The translations under genes were made by a program, and so were the position numbers. DNA of 64,000 nucleotides from Paraburkholderia flagellata. GTDB taxonomy: Bacteria > Pseudomonadota > Gammaproteobacteria > Burkholderiales > Burkholderiaceae. Of this stretch, positions 45,479 to 54,564 are shown piece by piece. Within the stretch, counting starts at the first letter, position 1. Every line of letters starts with the position of its first letter. The stretch is from positions 310,001 through 374,000 of the forward strand of contig NZ_JAJEJT010000002.1 in NCBI RefSeq assembly GCF_021390645.1, given 5' to 3'. The notes under the pieces are model-generated. The model saw nothing but the letters and a program-made list of their open reading frames with translations. It searched no databases and had not been told where the DNA came from.

Positions 45479-45957
45479 GCAAAGCGCTCCGCAGGGGTCG
45501 CGATCACGGTGAAGCCCCCGCGAAAGAAACGGGAGCTCCCCCCGGAGCATGAAGGAACCTACGCCTGCGCGCAAAGCGAAGCGCGCGCAACCGAGCTCTA
45601 CACCGAACGGTCAGCGGATCTCCGCCCTTTCGGATCGGGCGCTCGCCCTTCACAGCACCACCCTAAGGGGTAGCGACTGCATCGGCCTTCTTCAGGCTCT
45701 GTAGCGGGGGCCATCCTTCCTGCCGTTGACAATCGCGCGTTGCTTGCGACCGGCCGCTCTTGGCCGACCAGAGCCCGACGGCCGAGCGCGACGCTCGTTA
45801 CGGTCTACGCGCGATGCGAAAGGCATAAGTCGTTAAGGTTGTTCGACGCCGGCCGACACGCGCGGAGGCATGCACATTCGTGCCGCCAATGGCAGGCATC
45901 GAATAAACCTTAATGACCGCGGACATCAAGTTGCCGATCCACCAAGGAGGCGGGGCT
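45479..45957. other. Intergenic region, 480 bp
   Basis: GC-rich, with several short inverted segments (for example GGCCGCTCTTGGCCGACCAG near 45750) of the kind common in Paraburkholderia intergenic DNA. No gene supported. Confidence 0.4.
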
Positions 45958-47181
45958 CTAGCGACCCGTACCGCCCAGGCGGAGCCGAAGTGCATTCACC
46001 AGGGCGTTGCAGGTGCGCAGCAGCCATGCGAGCTGCTCGGCATCTCGCGCAGCCCCATCTTCTTGCGCTTCGAACTGAACGCCGAGGAGTCCCGCTACCC
46101 GCTCCGCATCCTGTCCTTCGTTGATTTTGAATCGAATTGGCTGTCCGACTTCCTGTTCTAGCGCTGCCTGGTCCTCAATGAGCGCTTGCAACGCTTCCCG
46201 CCCGTCCGCGCCCAGGAACTTGACGAAGAGGCCCGCCTTCAACGGCTGCTCCCGGTAGGCGACGAGCCCTTGCACGGGGCCCGGTAGGTCTAGGCGGACG
46301 AAGTTGTTCCCGCCGTGTCGGGGCGGCGCCTGGTCCGGGTGGTCGAACTTCACCTGCTCAATGAATTTGTCCCAGAACGCGCGATTTTGGAGCTTTGACG
46401 CGCTAACCGCCTTCGGTTGAACCGTGGACTCCTGCGCTGGCGCCACTTCATCAAGCGGAGTTGTGCGCTCAAGCGGCACGCCGTCGGGGCGCACGAGCAC
46501 CTCGCGTTGCACGACTTCGGTGTGCAACGGCACGGACGGCACGAGAAGCGTGCGCCCAGCCGTATCGCGATACGTGCGGATTTCGACGAGCGCGAGTTGA
46601 GACAGCACACCGCCCTGCGCGGCGAGCAACCGGCGCAACGACTGCAAGTCGCTACGAATGCCGTCGCCTGCGATGGCGCAAAGGAAGTCACCGCGCTCGA
46701 GCGACCAGTTGACAGAGTCGACGAAAGCTCCCTCGTTCAGTTCGGGATGCACGGCCTTAACCGCGGCGAATATGGGGTTTTCGCCAGTCAGGCCACGAGC
46801 CTTCTTGAGACGCGCTTCAAGGTCGGAATACGTCCACTCGGAAAGCAATGATGCATATTCGAACAACTGCGCAATGACCTCGCGGCGAGCTTCGGGGTTG
46901 CGCCACAACTTGCATTCGACGAGCACGAGTCGGCCAGTCGCCGAAACGCCCAGGATGTCCAGGAAGACGCTCGAGGAGCCATAACGCAGTGGAAGCTCGC
47001 GGCAGAGCGGCACGAAGCTCTCGCCGTAGCCGAACATCTCGGTCATGGGCAGCAGCGCAGGTAGCTCAAAAATCCGCTCTTGCAGCCAGCGTTCGTTGTG
47101 ACCGTTTCCGGCGGTCAGCGCGATTGGCTGAAAGGCTGCAGGCGAGTCGGATGTCTGCTCGTGGTAGAGGTAAGTGGTCAT
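45958..47181 (-). CDS. PD-(D/E)xK-like nuclease with a DUF4268-like C-terminus
   Basis: 407 residues from the ATG at 47181. The N-terminal region (SVFLDILGVSATGRLVLVEC followed by KLW) gives D...ExK of a restriction-endonuclease-like fold, and RREVIAQLFEYASLL fits the following helix. The C-terminal ~120 residues (FWDKFIEQVKFDHPDQAPP onward) resemble DUF4268. Proteins of this design are found in restriction and defence islands. No methyltransferase is beside it, so it is either solitary or acts on modified DNA. Confidence 0.7.
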   Translation of the reverse strand: MTTYLYHEQTSDSPAAFQPIALTAGNGHNERWLQERIFELPALLPMTEMFGYGESFVPLCRELPLRYGSSSVFLDILGVSATGRLVLVECKLWRNPEARREVIAQLFEYASLLSEWTYSDLEARLKKARGLTGENPIFAAVKAVHPELNEGAFVDSVNWSLERGDFLCAIAGDGIRSDLQSLRRLLAAQGGVLSQLALVEIRTYRDTAGRTLLVPSVPLHTEVVQREVLVRPDGVPLERTTPLDEVAPAQESTVQPKAVSASKLQNRAFWDKFIEQVKFDHPDQAPPRHGGNNFVRLDLPGPVQGLVAYREQPLKAGLFVKFLGADGREALQALIEDQAALEQEVGQPIRFKINEGQDAERVAGLLGVQFEAQEDGAARDAEQLAWLLRTCNALVNALRLRLGGTGR

Positions 47182-47503
47182 GCGCGGGTCTCGTGGTTCT
47201 AAGCCGCCCTGCGTCCCAGTATGCGCGGGCGGATGTTGTAGACGCCGCCGATTGTACGGCCCCGCAGTGACGCCTTGTGTCGCATCGTGCCGCTGCCCGA
47301 ATTCGAGTTGGTATGTGTATTTGGTCGGCACGCTGTAGCGCTTGCGCTGAACGTGAACGAGGCTGGTTGCTCTTCGGACCCAAAACGGACAACCACGCGA
47401 AGACCGCCCAGCAGCCGCTTTGAACAGAAGCGGTCGTTCAACGTTAGAACGAGGATCTCCAGATCCTGGAGCAAACCCAGATTCCCTTGCCTTCGTTCAA
47501 TGT

Positions 47504-47519
47504 TTCGAATATATTGGAA
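47504..47519 (+). promoter_or_regulatory. ArsR operator upstream of the ars operon
   Basis: TTCGAATATATTGGAA is palindromic at 14 of 16 positions. It ends two bases before the arsR ATG, so bound ArsR would block the promoter or ribosome site. Confidence 0.7.
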
Positions 47520-47521
47520 TT

Positions 47522-47845
47522 ATGGAAGAAAAAGACATCATTCGCGCCCTGGCGGCGCTCGCCCACGACCTTCGTTTGCGCGTGTTCCGCATGCTGGTCG
47601 TGGCCGGCCCGGACGGCCTGACACCTGGCACCATCGCGGCGCAGCTTGACGTGCCCAACGCGACACTCTCCTTTCACCTGAAGGAGTTGATGCACGCTGG
47701 ACTGGTCACGCAGGAGCGCGACGGGCGCAGCCTGATCTATCGGGCGGCCTACGAACAGATGAACGCAGTCCTCGGTTTCCTGACCGAGAACTGCTGCCAG
47801 GGACAGGCCTGCCTGGTGCCCGGCGCAGATTCGTGCCAATGCTGA
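47522..47845 (+). CDS. arsR: ArsR-family arsenic-responsive repressor
   Basis: 107 residues with a winged HTH (RVFRMLVVAGPDGLTPGTIA, QLDVPNATLSFHLKELMHAG and GRSLIYRA wing). The C-terminus is cysteine-rich (NCCQGQACLVPGADSCQC), a likely As(III) site as in proteobacterial ArsR proteins with C-terminal cysteines. It is the first gene of an eight-gene operon and overlaps its own operator region. Autorepression released by trivalent arsenic is the expected mode. Confidence 0.93.
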   Translation: MEEKDIIRALAALAHDLRLRVFRMLVVAGPDGLTPGTIAAQLDVPNATLSFHLKELMHAGLVTQERDGRSLIYRAAYEQMNAVLGFLTENCCQGQACLVPGADSCQC

Positions 47846-47857
47846 CGGAGAAGAGCC

Positions 47858-48337
47858 ATGAAGCGGTTTCACGTCCACGTCCACGTTGACGACATCGCGG
47901 CCAGTGTCGCGTTCTATTCGAAGTTGTTCGGCGCAGAGCCTGCGCGCATCGAGACGGATTACGCGAAGTGGATGCTGGAAGATCCGCGCGTGAACTTTGC
48001 GATCTCGACGCGCGGCTCGCAGCCTGGTGTCGATCATCTGGGTTTTCAGGTGGACGACGCAGCCGAGTTGGCCAAACTCGCGCAGCGTGCACAGGAAGCG
48101 GACATGACGCTGCTCGACCAGGGCGAAACGACCTGCTGCTACTCGCGTAGTGACAAGCACTGGATCGTTGATCCGCAGGGAGTCGCCTGGGAGCACTTTC
48201 ACACGCTCGATCGCGCACCGGTGTATGGCGAAAGCCGTCAGACGAGCGATTCGCAGTCCGAATCATCAGCCTGCTGTGCACCCCGTGGCAAACCTGTGGG
48301 CATCCCCGTCAAACCGACCGGTCCGGCCTGTTGCTGA
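47858..48337 (+). CDS. arsI: ArsI/CadI-family C-As lyase
   Basis: 159-residue vicinal-oxygen-chelate fold protein. It has the MKRFHVHVHVDDIAASVAFY opening, GVDHLGFQVDD, and TTCCYSRSDKHWIVDPQGVA, where the CC pair binds trivalent arsenic and the His/Glu residues form the Fe(II) site (WEHFH). ArsI cleaves the C-As bond of trivalent organoarsenicals with O2. The C-terminal tail adds two further CC pairs. It follows arsR by 12 bp. Confidence 0.92.
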   Translation: MKRFHVHVHVDDIAASVAFYSKLFGAEPARIETDYAKWMLEDPRVNFAISTRGSQPGVDHLGFQVDDAAELAKLAQRAQEADMTLLDQGETTCCYSRSDKHWIVDPQGVAWEHFHTLDRAPVYGESRQTSDSQSESSACCAPRGKPVGIPVKPTGPACC

Positions 48338-48346
48338 GAGACCTTC

Positions 48347-48841
48347 ATGACCGACAAGACCTATAACGTCCTGTTCATCTGCACGGGCAATTCCGTCCGC
48401 TCGATCCTGGCCGAAGGCCTGATGAACCACTACGGGGCCGACCGCTTCAAGGCCCATTCCGCAGGTAGCCATCCTACGGGGCAGGTCAATCCGCTCGCAC
48501 TACAGGCGCTCCAGAAGTTCGGCATCGAAGCAGATGGGTTCCGAAGCAAGAACTGGGATGAATTCTCTCGTGATGTCTCGCCCAAGCTGGATTTCGTGTT
48601 CACGGTCTGCGACAAGGCAGCGGGCGAGGTGTGTCCGATCTGGCCGGGGCAGCCGGTAACGGCTCACTGGGGTGTCGCCGATCCTGCTGCGGTCGAAGGT
48701 TCTGATGAGCAAAAGCAGCAGGCGATCCGGGATGCTGCCGTTACGCTCAAACGCCGTATCGAACTGTTTCTCTCGCTGCCTCTCGCCAAGCTCGATGCCG
48801 TGGCCCTGAACACGGCCGTCAGCGACATCGGCAAGCAATAA
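48347..48841 (+). CDS. arsC: Thioredoxin-type arsenate reductase (LMW-PTP fold), first copy
   Basis: 164 residues with the P-loop CTGNSVRS (C-x5-R-S) near the N-terminus and the redox pair in TVCDKAAGEVCPIWPG, the arrangement of thioredoxin-coupled ArsC. It reduces arsenate to arsenite for export. It lies 9 bp after arsI. Confidence 0.9.
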   Translation: MTDKTYNVLFICTGNSVRSILAEGLMNHYGADRFKAHSAGSHPTGQVNPLALQALQKFGIEADGFRSKNWDEFSRDVSPKLDFVFTVCDKAAGEVCPIWPGQPVTAHWGVADPAAVEGSDEQKQQAIRDAAVTLKRRIELFLSLPLAKLDAVALNTAVSDIGKQ

Positions 48842-48854
48842 GGTGACCACTGCC

Positions 48855-49349
48855 ATGACCACGAACGTACTCATTCTGTGCACGCACAATTCCGCGCGAA
48901 GCGTCCTATCCGAAGGCATGCTGAACCGCTGGGCACAAAGGCTCGGCAAGGACGTACGCGCATACAGCGCCGGCAGCGCGCCGAGCGGCCGCATCAATCC
49001 GTTCGCGCTCGAAACGTTGACGAACGCGGGCGTCGAGACCGAGAGTTATCGCAGCAAGAGCTGGGAAGAATTTTCGCAGGACGGCGCACCGCAGATGCGG
49101 ATCGTCATCACTGTGTGTGACAGCGCGGCTGCCGAACAGTGTCCGTTCTGGCCCGGTAGCCCCGTCAAGGTTCACTGGGGCTACGCCGATCCGTCGAACG
49201 CGCAAGGCGGTGACGAAGGCAAGCGGCAGGCATTCGAACTCACCCGGCAGGCGATCGGTTACCGGATGCTGCAGTTGCTTCTGCTGCCCCTGGACCGTCT
49301 GGACAATGCCGAGCTTCAGCAGGCGCTCGACGGCATTCTGAAAAGCTGA
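48855..49349 (+). CDS. arsC: Thioredoxin-type arsenate reductase (LMW-PTP fold), second copy
   Basis: 164 residues with P-loop CTHNSARS and redox pair in TVCDSAAAEQCPFWPG. It is a paralogue of the preceding gene, clearly diverged (not a recent duplication). I chose ATG 48855, which has AAGGTG at good spacing; GTG at 48843 is possible. Confidence 0.88.
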   Translation: MTTNVLILCTHNSARSVLSEGMLNRWAQRLGKDVRAYSAGSAPSGRINPFALETLTNAGVETESYRSKSWEEFSQDGAPQMRIVITVCDSAAAEQCPFWPGSPVKVHWGYADPSNAQGGDEGKRQAFELTRQAIGYRMLQLLLLPLDRLDNAELQQALDGILKS

Positions 49350-49371
49350 CTCTCTCTCCATCGAATTCCCC

Positions 49372-50442
49372 ATGCACACCCCCAACATCGCCGCTGCGCG
49401 CAAAAGCGCTTCGAAGCCGGCCATCAGCTTCTTCGAGCGTTACCTGACCGTCTGGGTTGCCCTTTGCATCGTCGCTGGCATCCTGCTTGGCCAGGTGCTG
49501 CCTGGTGTCTTTCAGGCCATTGGCCGCATGGAATACGCCCAGGTCAATCTGCCGGTCGGCCTGCTGATCTGGGTGATGATCATTCCGATGCTGGTCAAGG
49601 TCGACTTCGGCTCGCTGCATGAAGTGCGTCAGCACATCAAGGGTATTGGCGTCACGCTCGTCGTCAACTGGCTCGTCAAGCCGTTCACGATGGCGTTCCT
49701 CGCATGGCTTTTCATCAAGCATCTGTTTGCGCCGATGCTGCCCGCCGCGCAGCTCGACAGCTATGTGGCCGGGCTGATCCTGCTGGCCGCTGCACCCTGC
49801 ACGGCGATGGTGTTTGTCTGGAGCCGGCTGACCGGCGGTGATCCGCTCTTTACGCTCTCACAGGTCGCGCTCAACGACAGCATCTTGGTGGTCGCGTTCG
49901 CGCCGCTCGTCGGCCTCCTGCTCGGTATTTCGGCCATCACGGTGCCGTGGGCGACGCTGCTCACGTCGGTCGTGCTCTATATCGTGATTCCGGTGATCCT
50001 CGCGCAGATCCTGCGCAAGGTACTGCTGTCACGTGGCGAGGCCGCGTTCGAAGCAGCGATGGCGAAGATCGGCCCGTGGTCGATCACGGCGTTGCTCGCG
50101 ACTCTGGTGCTGCTGTTCGCCTTCCAGGGCGAGGCCATCCTGAAGCAGCCGCTCGTGATCGTGCTGCTTGCCGTGCCGATCCTGATCCAGGTGTTCTTCA
50201 ATTCGGCGCTGGCGTACTGGCTCAATCGCGCGGTCGGCGAGAAGCACAACATCGCTTGCCCGTCTGCACTGATCGGCGCGTCGAACTTCTTCGAGCTGGC
50301 CGTCGCCACCGCAATTGGCCTGTTCGGATTCAACTCGGGTGCAGCGCTCGCCACGGTCGTAGGTGTGCTGATCGAAGTCCCGGTCATGCTGCTCGTGGTG
50401 CGCATCGTTAACCGGTCGAAGAACTGGTACGAGTGCGCCTGA
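49372..50442 (+). CDS. acr3: ACR3-family arsenite efflux transporter
   Basis: 356 residues, ~10 membrane helices. Typical ACR3 segments: SFFERYLTVWVALCIVAGIL, PAAQLDSYVAGLILLAAAPC (with the conserved cysteine of the transport path), and CPSALIGASNFFELAVA. Exports As(III) by the proton-motive force. It follows the two reductase genes. Confidence 0.95.
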   Translation: MHTPNIAAARKSASKPAISFFERYLTVWVALCIVAGILLGQVLPGVFQAIGRMEYAQVNLPVGLLIWVMIIPMLVKVDFGSLHEVRQHIKGIGVTLVVNWLVKPFTMAFLAWLFIKHLFAPMLPAAQLDSYVAGLILLAAAPCTAMVFVWSRLTGGDPLFTLSQVALNDSILVVAFAPLVGLLLGISAITVPWATLLTSVVLYIVIPVILAQILRKVLLSRGEAAFEAAMAKIGPWSITALLATLVLLFAFQGEAILKQPLVIVLLAVPILIQVFFNSALAYWLNRAVGEKHNIACPSALIGASNFFELAVATAIGLFGFNSGAALATVVGVLIEVPVMLLVVRIVNRSKNWYECA

Positions 50443-50461
50443 ACGTAACGGAAACAACGCA

Positions 50462-50896
50462 ATGAACGAAGTCATCATCTATCACAACCCGGACTGCGGC
50501 ACCTCGCGTAACACCCTCGCGATGATCCGCAATGCGGGCATTGAACCTGTCGTCGTCGAATATCTGAAACATCCGCCGTCGCGCGAGGAGCTGGTCGAAC
50601 TGATCGCGCAGTCGGGGCTGGGCGTGCGCGAGGTGCTGCGCCAGAAAGGCACGCCGTATGCCGAACTGCGCCTGGACAACCCTGCATTGACCGACGACCA
50701 GTTGCTCGACGCGATGATGGCGTACCCCATTCTCATCAACCGTCCCTTCGTGGTGACGTCGATAGGCGTGCGCCTGTGCCGTCCTTCCGAAGTCGTGCTG
50801 GATATCCTGCCGGAAGCGCAACGCAGCGCATTCACGAAAGAGGATGGTGAAGTGGTTATCGATGCGGAGGGCAAGCGTGTCCGCTCGGGTAACTGA
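50462..50896 (+). CDS. arsC: Glutaredoxin-type arsenate reductase
   Basis: 144 residues, ArsC/Spx fold: [20 protein letters not shown] with the single catalytic cysteine, and [20 protein letters not shown] with the arginine triad region. It is glutathione/glutaredoxin-coupled, unlike the two upstream reductases, so the operon carries both mechanistic classes. Confidence 0.93.
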   Translation: MNEVIIYHNPDCGTSRNTLAMIRNAGIEPVVVEYLKHPPSREELVELIAQSGLGVREVLRQKGTPYAELRLDNPALTDDQLLDAMMAYPILINRPFVVTSIGVRLCRPSEVVLDILPEAQRSAFTKEDGEVVIDAEGKRVRSGN

Positions 50897-50900
50897 TCTT

Positions 50901-51611
50901 ATGAATGACCTTCCGCAGGTCGATGCGGCGCTGTTCCGAGTACCCGACATCCAGCGCCTTCAGGCCACGAAAGCATCCGCGCATGCACCCCGTATCCTGC
51001 TGCTCTACGGTTCGCTGCGCGAGCGCTCGTTCAGCCGCCTGCTGAGCGAAGAAGCCGCGCGCCTGCTCACGGCGATGGGCGCCGAAGTCCGCACGTTCAA
51101 TCCGAGTGGTCTGCCGCTGCCTGACGATGCGCCCGACACGCACTCCAAGGTGGCTGAGCTGCGCGAACTGGTGCTGTGGTCGGAGGGCATGGTCTGGTGC
51201 TCGCCGGAGCGCCACGGCGCGATGACCGGCATCATGAAGTCGCAGATCGACTGGATTCCGCTAACGTCCGGCGCGGTGCGACCGACGCAGGGCAAGACGC
51301 TCGCGGTGATGCAGGTCAGCGGCGGTTCCCAGTCGTTTAATGCGGTGAACCAGATGCGCGTGCTCGGACGCTGGATGCGGATGCTGACCATCCCGAACCA
51401 GTCGTCAGTGGCCAAGGCGTTTATGGAATTCGATGAAGCCGGCCGCATGAAGCCTTCGGCGTATTTCGATCGCGTCGTGGACGTGATGGAAGAACTCGTG
51501 AAGTTCACCTTGCTGACGCGCGATATCGGGCCGTATCTGGTCGACCGCTACAGTGAGCGCAAGGAGAGCGCCGAGGAACTGATGAAGCGTGTGAACCAGA
51601 GCGGCATCTGA
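50901..51611 (+). CDS. arsH: ArsH, NADPH-dependent FMN reductase
   Basis: 236 residues. The flavodoxin-like core has [20 protein letters not shown] (FMN-phosphate loop) and [20 protein letters not shown]. ArsH oxidises trivalent organoarsenicals to the less toxic pentavalent forms. The start at 50901 is the family start. It comes 4 bp after the Grx-type arsC gene. Confidence 0.93.
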   Translation: MNDLPQVDAALFRVPDIQRLQATKASAHAPRILLLYGSLRERSFSRLLSEEAARLLTAMGAEVRTFNPSGLPLPDDAPDTHSKVAELRELVLWSEGMVWCSPERHGAMTGIMKSQIDWIPLTSGAVRPTQGKTLAVMQVSGGSQSFNAVNQMRVLGRWMRMLTIPNQSSVAKAFMEFDEAGRMKPSAYFDRVVDVMEELVKFTLLTRDIGPYLVDRYSERKESAEELMKRVNQSGI

Positions 51612-51614
51612 TCC

Positions 51615-52859
51615 ATGCAGCCTTTCGCTTCCGACCGCAATTCAGAGAGCAATACAGCAACCTGGGCGCTGGCTTTCGGCCAACTGGTAGCGTGGGGCGC
51701 GGTCTATTACGCGTTCTCGCTCTTCGTGGTGCCGATGGAGCAGGAACTGGGATGGAGCCGGGCATCGACGAATGCAGCGCTCTCATGCGGCCTGCTGGTC
51801 TCTGGCCTTGCCGCGTATCCGGTAGGCAAGTGGATTGATCACGGGCATGGCCGTGTGGTGATGACGGCAGGGTCGCTGCTCGCCTCGGTCATGCTGGTTC
51901 TCTGGTCGCAGGCGGGAAGCCTGGTGACGCTCTTTGCTGCCTGGGTCGGGCTTGGCATGTCCATGGCGGCCACGCTCTACGATCCGGTGTTCGCGATTCT
52001 GACCCGGGACTATCCCAGCAGCTTCCGCACGAAAATCACGCTGGTGACGCTCGTTGCGGGCTTCGCCAGTACAGTATTCATTCCGCTAACGCAGGGGCTT
52101 GTGGACGTAACGGGATGGCGGCACGCGCTGCTTGCGCTCGCGGCGATCAATGCGTGTGTCTGCCTGCCCATCCACTGGGTCTCGCTACGCGATGACCTGA
52201 GTGTCATTGCGCCCACAGTCAACAAGACGCAGATCAAGGCAGAGAACGATGCGGCCGTCAGGCGTGCGCTCCGCACGCCCGTGTTCTGGGCGCTCGCGGT
52301 CTGCTTTACCGCCTACTATGCGACCTTCGCCGCGCTGACGTTTCACCTGGTACCTCTAATGGTTGAGCGCCACGTACCGCAGCCCGTCATTCTCGCAACG
52401 ATGGCGGTGATCGGTCCGGCGCAGGTTCTCGCCCGTATTCTGTGGTTCACTGCCGGACGAAACGTGTCGCCCAGGATCGTTGGCCTGATCATCACATCTG
52501 CGTTTCCAGCCTCTGTTGCGATACTGCTATTCGCCGGGGCGTCGCCGGTTGCCCTGATCCTGTTCGCGCTAATCTATGGCGGTGCGAACGGCACGATGAC
52601 GATCCTGCGCGGCACCATTGTGCAGGACGTGATGTGGACCGAGGGGTATGGAGCCATCAGCGGGTTGCTCTCGGCCCCGTCGAACATCGCAAAGGGGATC
52701 GCACCGATCTCGGCCGCCCTGATCTGGACGATCGGGAACAACTATGCCTCCGTCGAGTGGACTGTCCTGCTCGTTTCGCTAATTGCCGCAGTTGCCTTTG
52801 GCATCGTCGTGTATTCCACGCGTCGTCATAGCTCTCCCCTGGTGGCAGTGAACGATTGA
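51615..52859 (+). CDS. MFS transporter in the ars operon
   Basis: 414 residues with ~12 membrane helices in two halves. The MFS motif region between helices 2 and 3 is GKWIDHGHGRVVMTAG. It begins 3 bp after arsH, so it is part of the operon. MFS exporters in this position (ArsK-like) extrude arsenite, antimonite or organoarsenicals; the substrate is inferred. Confidence 0.85.
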   Translation: MQPFASDRNSESNTATWALAFGQLVAWGAVYYAFSLFVVPMEQELGWSRASTNAALSCGLLVSGLAAYPVGKWIDHGHGRVVMTAGSLLASVMLVLWSQAGSLVTLFAAWVGLGMSMAATLYDPVFAILTRDYPSSFRTKITLVTLVAGFASTVFIPLTQGLVDVTGWRHALLALAAINACVCLPIHWVSLRDDLSVIAPTVNKTQIKAENDAAVRRALRTPVFWALAVCFTAYYATFAALTFHLVPLMVERHVPQPVILATMAVIGPAQVLARILWFTAGRNVSPRIVGLIITSAFPASVAILLFAGASPVALILFALIYGGANGTMTILRGTIVQDVMWTEGYGAISGLLSAPSNIAKGIAPISAALIWTIGNNYASVEWTVLLVSLIAAVAFGIVVYSTRRHSSPLVAVND

Positions 52860-53259
52860 CCGATCCATCAGGTGCGTCGGCGAACAGATCTCATATGCCC
52901 AACGTCCGCGATTGCCTCAGAAACTGGCATTTCGCGCTGGCGGTAATGACCGACTATGACCGACCGCTGCCCGACGCGGTCGGCTCAGCTCGACCCATTG
53001 CGGCCGGTCATCGCATAGAGGCCATAGCGTCGCGTTCTTAGAGTACAGCGGTCGTTCACCTTCGGTCTTTCCAATTCAGTGGAGGTGGGTAAAAAGGCCT
53101 CAAGATGGGGCAACGTCGCCGCCAAGCCGCGTCCCTTGCGGGACAAGTCCGTCAGCCCGCAAAGGCAGGATTCTCGCGGCATATGTCGCCGTAGTAACAT
53201 AAGCAAGCCTTTAGGGGCGTGGATTTTTACCAAGAAAATAAGTAATTTCGGGGAATTAC
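52860..53259. other. Intergenic region with a dispersed repeat
   Basis: 400 bp without a supported gene. It contains the repeat at 52947 and, toward its end, an AT-rich stretch before the lipoprotein gene (53221-53259) that probably holds its promoter and ribosome site. Confidence 0.4.
52947..53000 (+). repeat. Dispersed intergenic repeat, copy 1 (pair with 59719-59771)
   Basis: Matches the second copy through the core CTGCCCGACGCGGTCGGCTC (CTGCCCGATGCGGTCGGCTC in the other), preceded by GACCGAC and followed by AG(C)TCGACCC. It has internal inverted symmetry (GACCG/CGGTC). Non-coding. Confidence 0.6.
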
Positions 53260-54096
53260 ATGAAAAAAATGGTTGTTAGGGCACTTGTCGGTTCCGTCTG
53301 TGGAACCCTGATTACTGCTTGCGGAACAGTATCCACCGAGCAGCGCACTCTGCTACAGGAGCGCACCCGTACGTTTGCTGTGCTGTCACCCGACAGTGTG
53401 ACTAGCGTCGCGACTACAGACCGGGAGATTGCAAGTGCTTTGGCCCGATCAGCATATGAGGCAAGTGGTGTGGATAGACCAAAAGACCTCGAACACAACG
53501 AGCACATTCGCGGGCTCAGCGTTGAAGTGGATCAGTCCTCGAACATCACTGCCTATTACAGAGACAACTACAGGAGCCTACTCAAGTACAAGGCGGCCAC
53601 CTTCAAAGTGGCGACCACTAATGACGGGAAATTAACCACGGTTCAGGTTACCTGCCCTGCTAGCATTATTGCGTACGACAATTTCAAAGTCGGGGACGGC
53701 GGCCAGTTTTACTCAGACAGGGACGTTGCAGCTGACTTGTCCCGTATATGTGACGGCCTGAAAATAAGCATTAACCGTTACAAATATGTCAAAACCGAGC
53801 TGAATACTCAATTCCCGAGCGACAGCGTGTTTGCAAACTTCTCTCGCAAGCTGAAATCTTCGCAGGATCAGGGAAAAGTGAAGGCTTACGACATTGAAAA
53901 GGCAAAGCTATTTATTTTCTCCTTGGGCAAGACCAATTTCGATCTAGCGCTATCCGTGTTTCCGTATCGCAGTGGCTCGAAGGTCATCTACGGCTTCAAC
54001 TACCCGTATGCCCTGCTTGGCGATGGCACCACCACGTTTAAGCCTGAGGAAGTTGCGACTATTCAAAAAAGCATTGCCGCCATCGCTAATGACTAA
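53260..54096 (+). CDS. Lipoprotein of unknown function
   Basis: 278 residues. Signal peptide II with lipobox LITACG (Cys near residue 21). The mature part is soluble, rich in Ser, Thr, Lys and Asp, with two cysteines (VTCPASI and RICDGL) that could pair in the periplasm. No domain recognised. GC content is below that of the core genes, which suggests an accessory gene. Confidence 0.72.
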   Translation: MKKMVVRALVGSVCGTLITACGTVSTEQRTLLQERTRTFAVLSPDSVTSVATTDREIASALARSAYEASGVDRPKDLEHNEHIRGLSVEVDQSSNITAYYRDNYRSLLKYKAATFKVATTNDGKLTTVQVTCPASIIAYDNFKVGDGGQFYSDRDVAADLSRICDGLKISINRYKYVKTELNTQFPSDSVFANFSRKLKSSQDQGKVKAYDIEKAKLFIFSLGKTNFDLALSVFPYRSGSKVIYGFNYPYALLGDGTTTFKPEEVATIQKSIAAIAND

Positions 54097-54170
54097 CCCA
54101 GCCTAGGCTGCCGCCATGGCCACCTGATCACCGCAGGGAGGGCCATGGTGATGTTACTTATGGCTTCGCT

Positions 54171-54485
54171 TCATGGCTTCGCTTCGGCGATCGTGCATGC
54201 GCCTTTAACGAAGCTGAACATCGGCGGACCCTCTTCGACTTCGATGGTGCGCATTTGGTCGGAAGTGCCCAGATCTTTCCACTTCTTGTTATAGAAAGTC
54301 TGTGCGACCACAAATGCTTCGTCCCGGTTGTTGCAATCTACGTAATTCTTGGCCACGACGGTGTCGTACTTTTTGCCAGCATTGGTCATCTTCGTCCAGA
54401 ACCATGTGGTAGCCGAACAAACCTTTCCAGAAGCCCGCCAGATTAGCGCGTCGGGCGTTGTATGTGCCGGGATACTTCGTGTCAT
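54171..54485 (-). CDS. Fragment of a surface-adhesin-E-like protein
   Basis: 104 residues. From about residue 30 the sequence is protein-like (TNAGKKYDTVVAKNYVDCNN through FSFVKGACTIAEAKP), with the Cys pattern and W/S ending seen in Surface-adhesin_E proteins. There is no signal peptide, and the first ~20 residues look out of frame. So it is probably a remnant or a gene with a broken 5' end. Confidence 0.4.
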   Translation of the reverse strand: MTRSIPAHTTPDALIWRASGKVCSATTWFWTKMTNAGKKYDTVVAKNYVDCNNRDEAFVVAQTFYNKKWKDLGTSDQMRTIEVEEGPPMFSFVKGACTIAEAKP

Positions 54486-54564
54486 AGAACTTCGGCCTGC
54501 CAGGCGGTCGGCTCTAATACCGCACCGGTTCGATTAGGAATAGGGTTTAAGCCATCACAGGGTG

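Noticed and set aside
54115..54148. CCATGGCC/GGCCATGG inverted repeat after the lipoprotein gene
   Set aside because: Long loop and no T-run; not a convincing terminator.
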